DNA of 64,000 bases from Aphelocoma coerulescens. Its lineage: Eukaryota; Chordata; Aves; Passeriformes; Corvidae. The stretch is from NCBI RefSeq assembly GCF_041296385.1, contig NC_091014.1:52408078-52472077 (forward strand). The letters are read 5' to 3'. The notes below the pieces were generated by a model. That model was not told the origin of the DNA and did no database searches. It worked only from the letters and a program-made list of their open reading frames with translations. Shown here piece after piece: positions 40,401 through 51,560 of this stretch. The position numbers and the translations under genes are program-made. Numbering within the stretch: position 1 is the first letter of the stretch; every line of letters begins with the position of its first letter.

Positions 40401-43400
40401 CACACTGTTCTAGCACTGTTGCTTTTTCTCCTCCTTTTTACCCAGCCACTTGCTACAAAATTGACTATGACATTTCCAAAATTCTGCTCAAGGGCTCTCT
40501 TGGGGGATCTAAGTGGCAAAAACAAGACTCTGTCACTAGCATGACAGGATAGGAACAAGATCATAGAGGCAAGAACAGGAAGCACAGAAGAAAAACAAGC
40601 CAGCGTATATTATTTCTTAGCAGAAAACAAGAGGAAAAAAGTGACAGAAGACATTAATATTTCAGCCTAGAATTTGGTTTTGCAGTTTGAATTTAGCTCA
40701 GATGATGACAGAAGACCAGAGGCCATGGAATTTGCATGCTTTGTTTTGTCACAGAGGCACACTCAGCAGGAGCTGGCCTGCTCACATACACCTGGACCTC
40801 CTGGCCTTCTCTCGTGCTCTGTCTACAGCGGAAAAGAGATTTCACCTCCCAGACTGGCAAGAAAGCAGGAAGAGGAAGATATAGTGGTGGATGCAGGCAC
40901 ACACAGGACAAGCTGGGAGGTTCAGAAACAACCATCATGCCCTTCTTTGCAAGAATAAAGGAGATGTGATTGTTCAGCACCATCTTTCAAACACAAAAGC
41001 TCTAAAGGTGTGTAGGTATCTGGTCTTGGAAGAAAATCTTAAAAAGCTAAAGGCCCACAGTCTCCATTTTGGGGTACCAAACTCTGCCTGTGCAAGCCTG
41101 ACAGGGTATTCCCTTACCGTTTCAGTATTTCAGTGAAGAGCAGGAGCCCTTGTTTGTGCAACTCCACATTGTTCAGCAGCAGGACACCTTGGAGACTTCT
41201 CACCAGAGATTCAATGCCTGTGTATGTTCAAGAGAAGTCACGGAGACACTTTTAACTTTCCAGATTCCCAGAGGGAAGCAAAATAATTTATTTTAAAAAA
41301 GAAAGATTTGAACACTTATTCTTCTGAGCCACTGACAGAAACAACTGTCCGAAACTGTTGAGTGTTCACTCAGTGACCTGATAATATGCCTCAACCTCCA
41401 CTGCTGGAGATAAGTCCCAAAAGAACAAAAGGAATTTAACCATTCTTTCTAAATCTACTCTTGGCATGTCCACAAAAATACTTAATAGTAACTCAGGGAG
41501 TGTCAATCATGATACCTGATTATTATAATGAATTAATGCTCATCAGAAACTCATTAGGACAACGACAGTGTAAATTCAAGCTACATTGGACATCACAAAC
41601 ATGTCTGATAGGTACTCATTTTCAGTCCTTTATCCATCCTGACTGGAAATTGTGATTGTGTGTAAAGCACTGGAATTCAGCTAGAGGCACAAGTATTACT
41701 GCAGTCACTCTGTCAGAAAGGTTGATGACTCACCATAGACGGTGTGACACTTGGAGAAGAAAAGGTGCTCTTCAGTCAGGAGGAGCAGGCAGCAGTACAC
41801 TGACCAGATGAGGATTTCACTTTTACACAAGAGACACTCAAAGAGGAACTCTGCAAACACACACACACACACAAATAAGGTCACCCTGGTAAGAGCCAGG
41901 CTGCTCACAGCATGGCACAGCTGCTCCTAGAACAGAGCAGAGGAAGGAGGAGGAAATGAAGAAGCATAGCAACAGCCACAGAGAGAATGGCTGTACTACA
42001 AAATGGCAGGAATGGAGAATGGAGTAGATGTTCAGGGGTATGCTAGTCTTCAAAATAAGGTGACTGGAGAGCAGAGACCCATGGGCAGGCATGTTCCCAG
42101 TACAAACTCAGTAGGAAGGAGCTGAATTGTGGGTCTAGCCTTTGTCACAAATGAAAAGCCATAAAGCAAGCTTTACCACAGATGCAGTGACCTTTTTTTC
42201 CTCATGACTTTTACATCACCCAAAGAATTTGTATAATGAAAGTATTTCTGTCTTTTGGGATTACAGAGCAATAATAAACCATCTCCCATAGCTTCATTCT
42301 AAAGCTAAATCCTAAACCAAAATCTCAGCAAATTTGCAATATTTAGTGGAATGAGATGGAACCCCAGTTTGCTTAGACTTGTGTCTAAGGTCCTGCAAGA
42401 AGGACCTTGACCACAAGGACTTAGCCAAATTCTCTCTGTGGAAACTCCATTCTGCCTGGTGACAGCTGCTTCTAAACTTTCAGTTGAAAACATACTCTCC
42501 CTTTCAACTCCTAAAATCACATGGTATAAAATGGCCACCACACACATTATGCCACCAGTGGATCTCATGGAGCCAGCCTGATTCCTAAACCAAACACCCA
42601 GAGGTAGCTTTGATACTGGGGAATGAACAATAAGATGCTACTGCATTTGTTCACCTGGGACATCTGCATGGATAAAAGCAGGAGCATATCTGCTGGGAGA
42701 GTGAACCAGCACTGCAGCCATACAGTGAGAACTCGCTGCCTGTAACATCTCATCTCTAGTCAACAAGAGCTGTTGGGAAACAAAAGTCAAAAGGAGAAAG
42801 GAAGTCAGCTATGCAGCTATGAGTCGGAAACAGTTTGTTCTACTTTTTAAAACTTAAAACACAAATTAAAATCTCTCTTTTGGCATGTATTTCACAGATT
42901 AAACTTGCTAAGGTAAGATAAAACACAGAACCAAGGACACTCAAAAAAGCACATGAGAACCACAACAGAGTAGATCATGAGTAATAGTTCCGCCCCCATG
43001 CTTAGTCATGCTGGTGCTGCATGTTCTGTATCAGACCTCAAGTGTGAGTGAGTAAAATCAGCTAAGGCCAGGAGTAAGATTTTCCCCATTCCAGGATGCA
43101 GGAATGATGAAGGGGATCAATAGAAGCATCACCATTTTTCACTGCAGCCTCTATTGCTGGTCTTGGCAACAGAACACTCTGCTTTTTATATATACAGTGC
43201 CTCAGATAAAGATTCATTACACACCAGCAAATTATTTATGTGTACCAACAATTCACTACTACTTCAGCAATCACCTTTTTGAGAACAAGTGGCAGTGGAT
43301 TTTCCCCTTCTAAAAAGTTAGGGTTCTCAGTCTCCTCCTCTGTCTTTGAATTATTCATAAGAATAGATACAAAATGGTCAGATTTCAGCAGCTCCTTCAG

Positions 43401-46400
43401 CAAACCTGCAAAAGTGGGCGCAAGAATGAGCACCATACTGAGCACAGTGAGGATTATATTAACACACGAGTATTTACAGACTAAGACTTGTCGCAAACTT
43501 CCTCCCCTCTCCTGGAGGTCCTCACCTCCAGATTAGGGAACTTCTTCTCACTGTGTCCCCAGATACTGCCATGACCCCCATGTATTGCAACCCCTTGTTG
43601 CTGATGCTTTTTGCTGGTCTGATCTGCTCTCTGTTCTTTCTCAGAGTCACATATGTACATGGGTGCATCTCAGGAGCCCTCTACTTGCATTATCTTCTGT
43701 TAGTAACCACACCTTAAACTGTTTCTTGGGAGAGCTCTTGACCTGCATTCTTCTCCAAGCGGTCCGTGACCCAAACAACAAGACATTTTTACTGGAACAC
43801 TTCCTAGAGAGCAGGCATTTATCTTCCCCTTCTATTTTCACAGGCCCTTAAAGAAACGGCTGCCTTCAGCTAAAGGATACCCACACACCAAAAAAACTCC
43901 CTCAGTATAACAGTATAGATCACTGCTCCAGGTATTGATGAAAATCATCAGTACACATCAGTACAGATTCACACAGGGGTATCGTCTGAGCTACAGAATT
44001 CTACTGTCAAAGGAATCATAATCCATTTCTAGCAGCTGAGTAGATGAGCGGAGGAGCAATCCAGTTCTTGCTTGCCTCCTACTAGAAAAATTAATTCCCT
44101 GGATGGTTTACAAACAAGTGATGTCAGAAAGGCTGAAATTGTGCTCCCCAGCAACAGCTGAAACATGCAGTTGGAAGCACAACTGCAAGAAAGTGCCACT
44201 TCCACATTAGCTCTATAATCTAATTAACATGATGCCCCACATCTGAAGACTGTATCTTTCAGAGTCCATCCCACTGCTCTACAAAACCCACCTGCACATG
44301 CACAGTATTTGCATTCAGACACTTTGAGGGATGATCAGGCCATAGCACAAGCTCTGAAGAGATTGAAGGTTTGTCAGTGCTGGGCAAATACAAGGCATGA
44401 GGGAACACAGGGGCTTGGGGGTACTCAGCAGCAGGTCTGGACCACTTAATTGCTGTGGAGTAACAGAAAGGATTGATGGCTTTGGACAAGAAGCATAAAG
44501 ATCCTCTATGGAACGACCTACATCAGAGCATCTAAACCAGCCAAGGATTTCTTCCTCATTCTGAGCCTACCCTTGCACCTTGCATTCTCTCAGCAATGTC
44601 TTACCCAAACAATTAACCTGCAGCTCCTTTGTCTGTGCACACCCCAGAGTATTCAAGAAGACACCACACAGCCTTTCTTCAAAGTGTCCTGAGAGCCATT
44701 CTGTGCCAACAGGAGAGGAGTACAGCTTGCCATACAAGTAGCAGACAGCAGCCTTTATAGCCTCATTTGGGTACGTCAAGCCCGTCAGCAGATGATCCAC
44801 CAAATTATCTAGTACGAGGAACAGGAACAACAAACATTCACTGACACTTTAAAAGCACCAACCTCCTTCCCTTGAAAACTTGCAAAAGCCCACTGGACAG
44901 ACTGGTGTATGCAGGTTAATGAATGCCACAATCAGGTGATGTGCTCAGCACCATTTGTCCCTCTGAGCAGAGGTACAGCAATAAACAGCTAGCGGAGCTC
45001 ACTGTTCACCATATGAAGATCCATCATCCCAGCTCCCTCCACAAACAGTTCAGCTTGCTCACCAGACCCCCAAGGACCGGATCAAGGAAAAAAACCTAAA
45101 GGTATGTTGCCTGTGAGGCAGACCCACAACCCCAGTTCACAGAGGCTGCTTTTGCCTGGCTAAAAGCATGATAACAAGCCTGCTATGAAGGTTCTGACCT
45201 GGATCCCAGGAGGCTTGAATGCCGCTCTGACTTCTGGACAGGCTTCTTGTGTGACCTTCATGAATTCGTCTGGGGGACAGGGGAGTGCACGCATGCGTGT
45301 GTGTTAGGGCTGTGAATACCACCCTTCAGTGGGACATGACATATTACTCACTGTGCTTTACCACCAGGATCTCAGCAAAGCCTGGGATGGCATCTGCCAG
45401 CTTGCCCAAGAGAGCAAATGTGGGCAGGCTGCTTCTCATGGTAGTTGCTTTGCACAGCTGTAGAGGAGACAGAGAAGGAAAATGTTTCACTGGTGAGGAC
45501 ACAGTCCAAAGGCAGAAATGCACCCAAACCACCAAGTTCTCAGTGATGCATAACTTTCCAGAACAGGATCTTTTCCAAAGATCTGTCCTTTTCATCACTT
45601 AGGATAAACTACAGGGAAACCCCAAATATCACACCAAGTCTCCAAAATGTCTTTAAATTAATTCAAGGAACTGCTTGTTTGTTGTTCCTTTTCCTCTTTT
45701 TCCCTTCCACCTCTTACATGAACACATGAACCAGATTAATTTCTCACCATTTTTGCTACTTCCCATTTTTTTGTACTCCATGGGACCATCATAAACTTAG
45801 GAACGAAGAGAATAAGAGCACATGGCACAGGTTGGGAAAGCTCCTTATAAAACTGAACCAGTAAAGTAAGAAAAGAAGTATCTGAGGAAACCACACAGCT
45901 TTGTAAGAGTATCATGAAGCCATATGGCTGCAAGGCATCATGAGAACAATATAAAAACTCCATGGTAGGCACTAACACTGCCAACATCACAGCAGGGGAA
46001 CTTTGCTCTGCAAGGTCAGGTTAGATGGGGCTTGGAGCAACCTGGTCTAGTGGAAGGTGTCTCTGTCCATGCCAGGGGGATTGGAACTAGATGATTTTTA
46101 AGGTCCCTTCCAACCCAAACCATTCAATGATTCTGTGACCCCACTGCAGCAGATGCTACATCCCAGACTTGCAGGGCCACTCATTCCTCAATTTCTGAAA
46201 GACTGGAAGGAAGGGGAAAAGAATTCATCTTCACTGACCTCCTTCTGACTTTCATTCAAAATGCAGCACAAGTACTTCTCTGACTTCAACTCCACAACAA
46301 GCCGCACCAGAACTAGGCAGAAGAAACAGAATCAGTAACACACACACACCAGAGCACTCACAATCCATCTTCCATGGGGCTTTAGCAGATCAGTGAGCAA

Positions 46401-49400
46401 AGAGCTCAGAAATGAAATGAGCACAGAAGTGCTGAGAGAGCAGGGTAACAGCAGCATTCCCAGCACTATTACTTCTGCTAGCCCAGCTCAAGCTCTCTGA
46501 GGCACCATTCCAGCAGTCCTGCTTCAGCTGCACTACAAACCATGCATGGAAATGAACAGCAAGCGACGAACTGAGCCTCAGGACAGCAAGTAAACATAAG
46601 GAATCAGGAAGGGAAGAGGAAAAAAACCTAGCTTAAAAGCATAAAAAATTCTGGTAATTGAATAGACCAGGCTTCCTACTGTATGAAAACTGGCCTTTAA
46701 AAATGTATCCTTCCAGAGAAGATATCAAAACTGAAACTGCTGAGGATCCTTAGATTCACACTTAGAGCTCCTCCTTCAGCTGCTACTGTCCCTAAGGTAA
46801 GTGAAGTCTATCAGCCATTCTTCCCTGCTGCAGTTATCCCATACACCTTACCAGAAAGCAAGGCCTCAGTCACCAGTGTGGTGCTGTTCACCTCCTCAGC
46901 CCCAAGTAAGTGCTGTTATTCTTGGCTCACTGAAATTTTAAGAGCTCTGTCGGCTCTGTACTAATAATAGGAATCAGCAAGATATTACATTTGCCAGGCA
47001 GTGGCAACATATCACCTGGTGTTTCTCTAACAAAATCACAAGGGAGATGCCTGATGCTGGCAGGCTGCCTGTGCCTCCACACATATACCAGCAGGGCAGT
47101 TGCAGGAAGCAAAGTTCCTCTTCCAGTACTTTTAGAACTGGCCACCTGAATGTTCAGCAGATAAAATTTTGGCAATAGTCCCATTACTGAGACACTGCAC
47201 ACAACATTTCTACACAGGATTTGGTAAGGCTGTCTTGGATGTAGCTTGCTGTCATGGCATGACTCATTTGGAAAACCTACACTTTTGATTTGTATCCTAG
47301 GAAAGCATTCTAAAAGGAAACACCAGAGACTTCTGGGTTCACCATTTCTTGGTATACCCAAGGCAATACTAGACCTACTTCAGCTACAGATCTATGCATC
47401 TCAGCAGAAGCATATCTGAGACAGGCAATTTATAGACAGTTTAATAGCCCTTTCTTGCCCCAAACTCTCAGAACCTTTAAAAGTGTTCAAGGCTTAGGCA
47501 ACACTAATTTAAAATTGCTCTGCTAGAGAGCATCCATCTCTCAAGACTGGTAACATGACAGAAAGGCTTCTCCCCTTTTCAACCCCATTTCAAGCAAGTG
47601 TGTGAAAACTAAAATCCCTCTGGAAGAAGTTTATCATAGCTCCTTTTACCTTTCATGGGTGGACATGAAATGCATCATTGTACTGCTAATATCTCTAGAC
47701 TCAGCAGAGGTGCCCAAGGTTAACTGGACTGCAGAGATTCCTTTGTCAGCCCTGCAGATGTTTCCTTCAGTTTTCAAATGAGGGACTGCTCACAAAGAGG
47801 ACTCTATAGCCTGTACAGTTAAATCACAAATACCCTCTACTCCTGAGGAAAAAGCAGTAGATCCCATAGATTTCTATTTGCTTTGACAATTTGCTCAGGT
47901 CCAACAATGCCAAAGTTGAGGCACTGTTACCCATCTGATACTAAATTCATGACACACACAGAACCTGTGAGAGAAATGTTAAATATTTAAATGTGCACAC
48001 ACTCCCCTGCCCCCAAATATTGGAGCAGACCACTCATTTCCATTGCATGGATAGAAAATAGATTATCTTCCCCACTGAAGCTGTGTCGAAGCCGAGCATC
48101 TCACTATAGGTATCAGACAAGACAGACTGTCCCCGTCACAAACTGCCAGTAATTGAGGTGTGGCATTTGTCTCTCACCTTCAACGAATAGGTTCAGGGCA
48201 CTGCTGTCTTCCACAGAATGCAACATCCCTAAAAGATAAACCACAACAGGTCATGGAACTCATTCCTGCTTCTGATCATCAGTGCTGCAATTCCTTCTTG
48301 TTAAAAAGAACTGAAATTCTTTTCAGAACTGTTTTGTTTTCCCCACTACACGACACCAGCCTGACTTTGTCAGATGAGGGTGGATACTCTCTGGAAGTAT
48401 TGCAAAAGTTGCCTCCATAAGCAGGACACAGGGACGGACATAAGACACTCCGTTCTCTTGCCATTTTACGTGCTTTGTAATTGGAAGTCAGTGGCTCCAC
48501 CTATGTCAAGGAATATGTAACTGCTGCCACCACCACATCTCACTGTGTGTATCCAGTTACCCATCTGAAACAACACCCTGGAATGACAGAAGTCAAAACC
48601 CAGCTGTGAGTTTTGTCCTTTGTGTCCTCCATTCTTATCAGTTACTATGAACAGCCTTCTCCCTCCACAGCACTGAAAATCCTGAAACCAAATCGGAACA
48701 CCAGATTCAAATCGTATGGAAACTATTAAATTGAACCTGAAGGCATCACTTCACAAGTTAATTTTACAATGAGAGCATAAGATTGTATATATTAAAATAA
48801 ATCACTGTCTCACTCTACTACACCCCAGCAGACGAGAAATTCTACCTCCCAGCTCCTTCCAACCTATAGCATCAGGGATATGGTTCAGATCCCCACTGTT
48901 GCCACACTGAATCACTCGTTTCAATATATCCAGTCAAACTACCTCCCCTCTGAAGACTCCACGATGTCTCAGAATTTTGACCAACTAAAGCAATGTTATG
49001 ACAGGTGAAGAAATTACTTATTTCCTGCCTCATCTGCCCAATCCTTAGTAACTCTAGAAAAGATTTGTATACGGCATTAGTGAACATTGCAGTATCAGCT
49101 GCATGAAATGCAGGCTTATCTGAAATTCACCACCTCCTCATACATAACACTCCACACTCCACCTCTCTTTCTTCTGGCTGTGCTTATTCCAATATTCTCT
49201 TTGCAAAAAACAAATGTATTTTCCTGAATTCACTATTAATACTTCCTCCACAGCACTGCTCAAACTTTTGGGGGGTCCCTCTTACACTCTTGCACCAAAT
49301 GATCCTTGGTTCATCCGAGCTCTATCAAAAATGAACATGCCCTTGTTTGTAGCCCCAAGCTTAGACTGGGATTCCAACTACTCTAGGAGTTACACCAAGT

Positions 49401-51084
49401 ACAGTAAAACCCAAAGCTGTCCTCAAACCACCCAATCATAAAGAGAATTCTCTTCTCAGAGAATTATTACAGCAGACAAGAGCATTGAAATGCAAGCACA
49501 GCATCCCTGTCTTCTGGGTTACTTTGTGTTAGGGTCATACAGTGTAGGGTTGAATTGGCCATAAGCACCACTCCTTCCACTTCTCTGAAGGATTAGGTGT
49601 GCACAAAACATTCAAAAAATATTTGTGCTATTAGAAGAACTAAACCTGCATAAAGTTCTGTTTCTAACAAAGCTGCTTCCAAAACATGCACAACACAATT
49701 TATGGGCAATCAACTGTTTGAACTATTCAGTGTGTCAAGGCAGGGAAAGGGTCTTTTAAGTTACGTTTCCCCAAAGAACAAGAATTATCTCTGCTGTGCA
49801 AATGAGACTGTGGAATTAAAGAAATCTGGTATATTTGCACTTTGAGGGCACTCTTACTCCTATCCTCCACCTTTCCCTTCCTGCCTTACTATTCCTTCAT
49901 TTAGACCATTATTTCTTATCCATCAACATTTTTAAAGTTTCAAAGACATTTCCCATAGTACTGCTATGCAAACAGAAATCAGTAAGAGATGTTCAAGATC
50001 ACAGAGACTTACCAGAAAGACACTTTCTGACATGCTGCTGAACACTGTTTTGCTATGAGGCTGACACACCAGAAAGCATAAGGTTCTAGCTGTACAGCAA
50101 CAGATACTTCTACAAATGTAAAGTGATGGTGTGGAAAAACCCCACTATGCAGATTTGTGTTTTGCACATTCGATATTAAGTCCTGCAACACCTTTTTAGC
50201 TCACACTTTGATTTCTGTATGAATCTTCATATAACTCCAGAGGCATGAGACCAGAATGGAGGGCATTCAGAGAGTTATATGCCAGGCACTTCCTATTCTC
50301 CAGAAGGACTTCACAGATACATCAAGACACTTTGGAAAATTTCAAGAGCTTTACGAACATGCCAATCCTGCTCCTTGGGGAATGAGGAAATTAATTAACC
50401 TGTTCCACATCAGCCACACACAGTTTTCCGCAGGGAGTAATTACACACCTAACAGAACGGTGAAGTATGGAGACAGGAACCTCAATATTCTTTTGCTTTT
50501 TTTTTTGCTTCAAATGTGGGGGAGTGTCATATGTATTCAACAAAAGGTAACTGCCTCCTCCCTGCTGCTGCACCAGGCCTCAGCAGAGCTCTTACCAAAT
50601 AGAGTTCCTATCAAATGCATGCACACCCTCTCGTCTGGTGCCAGCAGCTGGACGACTGACACCGCCTGCCAGGCCAGGGCATCTTGGAGACGGGACAGGA
50701 CGTGCTTCTTGCGCACCAGCTACGGATCAAACACAGCAGCCCGTTAGGCCTTGGGCCCGAGCTCCGCGCTGCTCCCACCACCCTGAGGGGAAAAGGGCCA
50801 CCAGGGCCCGGGTGCCGAGGGGACAGGGCTGGCCAAGGGCCACACCGGCCGGGCCCCGGCCCCAAACTGAGCGCAGGAGAGCGGCAGCCCAGCCGGCGGG
50901 GGGCCCCGTGGGGGGATGCTCCGCGGCCCAGCCGCACACGGAAAGGGGCAGCGGGGCAGGCGCTGCCCACCGAGGCGCTGCCGTCGCCCAGGGTCTCCAC
51001 GGCGCAGGCGAGGCAGAGCGGCGGGCGGAGCGGCAGCGCCCAGCGCAGCCCGTGACCGCCGCACGGCCCCGCCGCCGCCGCCAT
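14304..51084 (-). CDS. MEI1: MEI1, meiotic double-strand break formation protein 1, 31 coding exons
   Basis: MEI1 is needed for SPO11-dependent meiotic double-strand break formation, acting with REC114, MEI4 and IHO1 on chromosome axes. It is related to plant PRD1 and is essentially an all-helical, ARM-like protein. Here 31 exons on the minus strand, each bounded by AG and GT, join into one open frame of 1,319 codons (human is about 1,270). The start is the ATG at 51084 ([19 protein letters not shown]); the stop is TGA at 14306-14304. Identity rests on the N-terminal sequence, helix-rich leucine-heavy exons such as [15 protein letters not shown] and [13 protein letters not shown], and its place between SNU13 and CCDC134. 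The least certain points are the exon-4/exon-5 junction, the donor of the exon at 30323, and the 35-nt exon at 32077. Exon coordinates are in the four block entries below. Confidence 0.9.
22686..22742. repeat. Two direct copies of a 20-bp unit
   Basis: The 20-mer at 22686-22705 is repeated exactly at 22723-22742 (period 37, 17 bp between). It lies in a MEI1 intron. It looks like a small tandem duplication. Confidence 0.8.
24095..32826 (-). CDS. MEI1: MEI1 coding exons 17-23
   Basis: The exons are 32826-32766, 32111-32077, 30754-30580, 30470-30323, 29758-29486, 26442-26277 and 24199-24095. The 35-nt exon at 32077-32111 is included because it has an ATG|GTGAGT donor and is the only candidate that converts phase 2 to phase 1 between its neighbours. 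The exon 30323-30470 could extend to another in-frame donor, but joining at GTG|GTAAAA gives smooth sequence (DKGKALDV then [12 protein letters not shown]). Other readable parts are [37 protein letters not shown] and [17 protein letters not shown]. Confidence 0.82.
24329..24349. repeat. CA microsatellite
   Basis: A short interrupted AC/CA run in a MEI1 intron. Similar short runs occur at 41857-41873 (AC) and 21486-21500 (AT). Confidence 0.7.
33481..41850 (-). CDS. MEI1: MEI1 coding exons 10-16
   Basis: The exons are 41850-41734, 41217-41118, 38657-38523, 37988-37874, 36319-36201, 35143-35002 and 33592-33481. Junction phases run 1, 2, 2, 0, 2, 0, 1 and all agree with the next exon. Recognisable stretches are [60 protein letters not shown] and [19 protein letters not shown]. 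The exon ending at 38523 has its donor inside a 17-bp perfect inverted repeat (see findings, where it is called exon 13 in a count that includes the rejected exon). Confidence 0.86.
38351..38537. repeat. Inverted repeat across a MEI1 donor site
   Basis: GGCAGCTTTCCTGAGGT at 38351-38367 is the perfect reverse complement of 38521-38537 (17 bp). The match extends to about 25 of 29 bp when flanks are included, with a loop of about 150 bp. The right arm contains the exon/intron junction at 38523/38522 of MEI1. Confidence 0.75.
42655..51084 (-). CDS. MEI1: MEI1 coding exons 1-9
   Basis: The exons, 5' to 3', are 51084-50971, 50719-50596, 48228-48178, 46312-46239, 46005-45748, 45457-45352, 44808-44605, 43405-43275 and 42769-42655. 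Sequence reads through [62 protein letters not shown] and [13 protein letters not shown]. Exon 4 to 5 has two in-frame solutions: the strong donor at 46239 with acceptor at 46005, or a weaker donor 11 nt earlier (after 46250) with the acceptor at 46007. Exon 6 (45352) joins exon 7 (44808) in frame across a candidate extra exon at 45199-45269 that would break the frame. Confidence 0.82.
46011..46139 (+). mobile_element. CR1 LINE 3' end in MEI1 intron 4
   Basis: The sequence runs from AAGGTCAGGTTAGATGGGGC through AGCAACCTGGTCTAGTGGAA and TTGGAACTAGATGAT to the terminal TGATTCTGTGA, the familiar 3' end of avian CR1 non-LTR retrotransposons. It is 5'-truncated to about 130 bp and lies antisense to MEI1. 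Its left end stops a few bases from the MEI1 exon-5 acceptor. Confidence 0.92.
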
Positions 51085-51560
51085 CGGCCGCTGCCCGGGC
51101 TGCCGTGCGGCTCCGCCCCGCGCGAGGACGGCGGCTCCGCCCCGGGACCGCCCCCGGGACCGCCTCCCTTCCGGCGGCCGCGGCAGCGCTCCCGCCTCTT
51201 CCCTCACAGCGCGCTCGGGCCGACAGCAGCGACCGCGCCGCGGCCATGGTGAGTGGCGTTGGACCCCGGCCTCATCTTCCTCCTCCTCCTTCTCATTTTC
51301 CTCCTCCTCTTCTTCCTTCTTCTCCTATTTCTCCTTCTCCTTTTGCTGTCGCTCTTCCTCCGGAGGGCCTTGGGGTAGCGGGAGGCCGCCTCCCGGCTGC
51401 GCGGCGGGCAGCACGTGGAGGCCGGGCGGGCGGGCGGGGGTGCGGCCGGCTGCGGGCAAGGAGGCCCGGGGGGCTGGCGGTCCTGGGGACAGCCGGTAAC
51501 GGGGCACTCGGTGTCTGCGGTCACCCCCGCGCAGCGCCGGGAGCGGACAGGCCGCGGCTC
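50740..51560. promoter_or_regulatory. Shared CpG-island promoter of MEI1 and SNU13
   Basis: This CpG-dense block contains both first coding exons. The MEI1 ATG (minus, 51084) and the SNU13 ATG (plus, 51246) are only 162 bp apart and point away from each other, so one bidirectional promoter must serve both. GC boxes are visible around 51110-51160. No TATA box is evident. A pyrimidine run at 51195-51205 (CCTCTTCCCTC) could be the SNU13 cap-site region. Confidence 0.8.

Noticed and set aside
45748..45977. MEI1 exon 5 starting at the GGCAG acceptor before 45977
   Set aside because: This would need phase 1 from exon 4, which ends in phase 0 at its strong donor. The longer form starting at 46005 keeps the frame and adds plausible sequence ([10 protein letters not shown]).
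46927..47361. 144-codon open frame on the minus strand in MEI1 intron 3
   Set aside because: No recognisable domain, no splice-phase fit with neighbouring MEI1 exons, and composition like intron sequence.
50256..50747. 163-codon plus-strand open frame across MEI1 exon 2
   Set aside because: It is antisense to a phase-consistent MEI1 exon, has no recognisable domain, and includes a low-complexity poly-T-derived stretch.
50638..51252. Long open frames on both strands in the MEI1/SNU13 CpG island
   Set aside because: Same GC-driven effect. Only the short spliced exons 50971-51084 and 51246-51248 have family sequence and donors.
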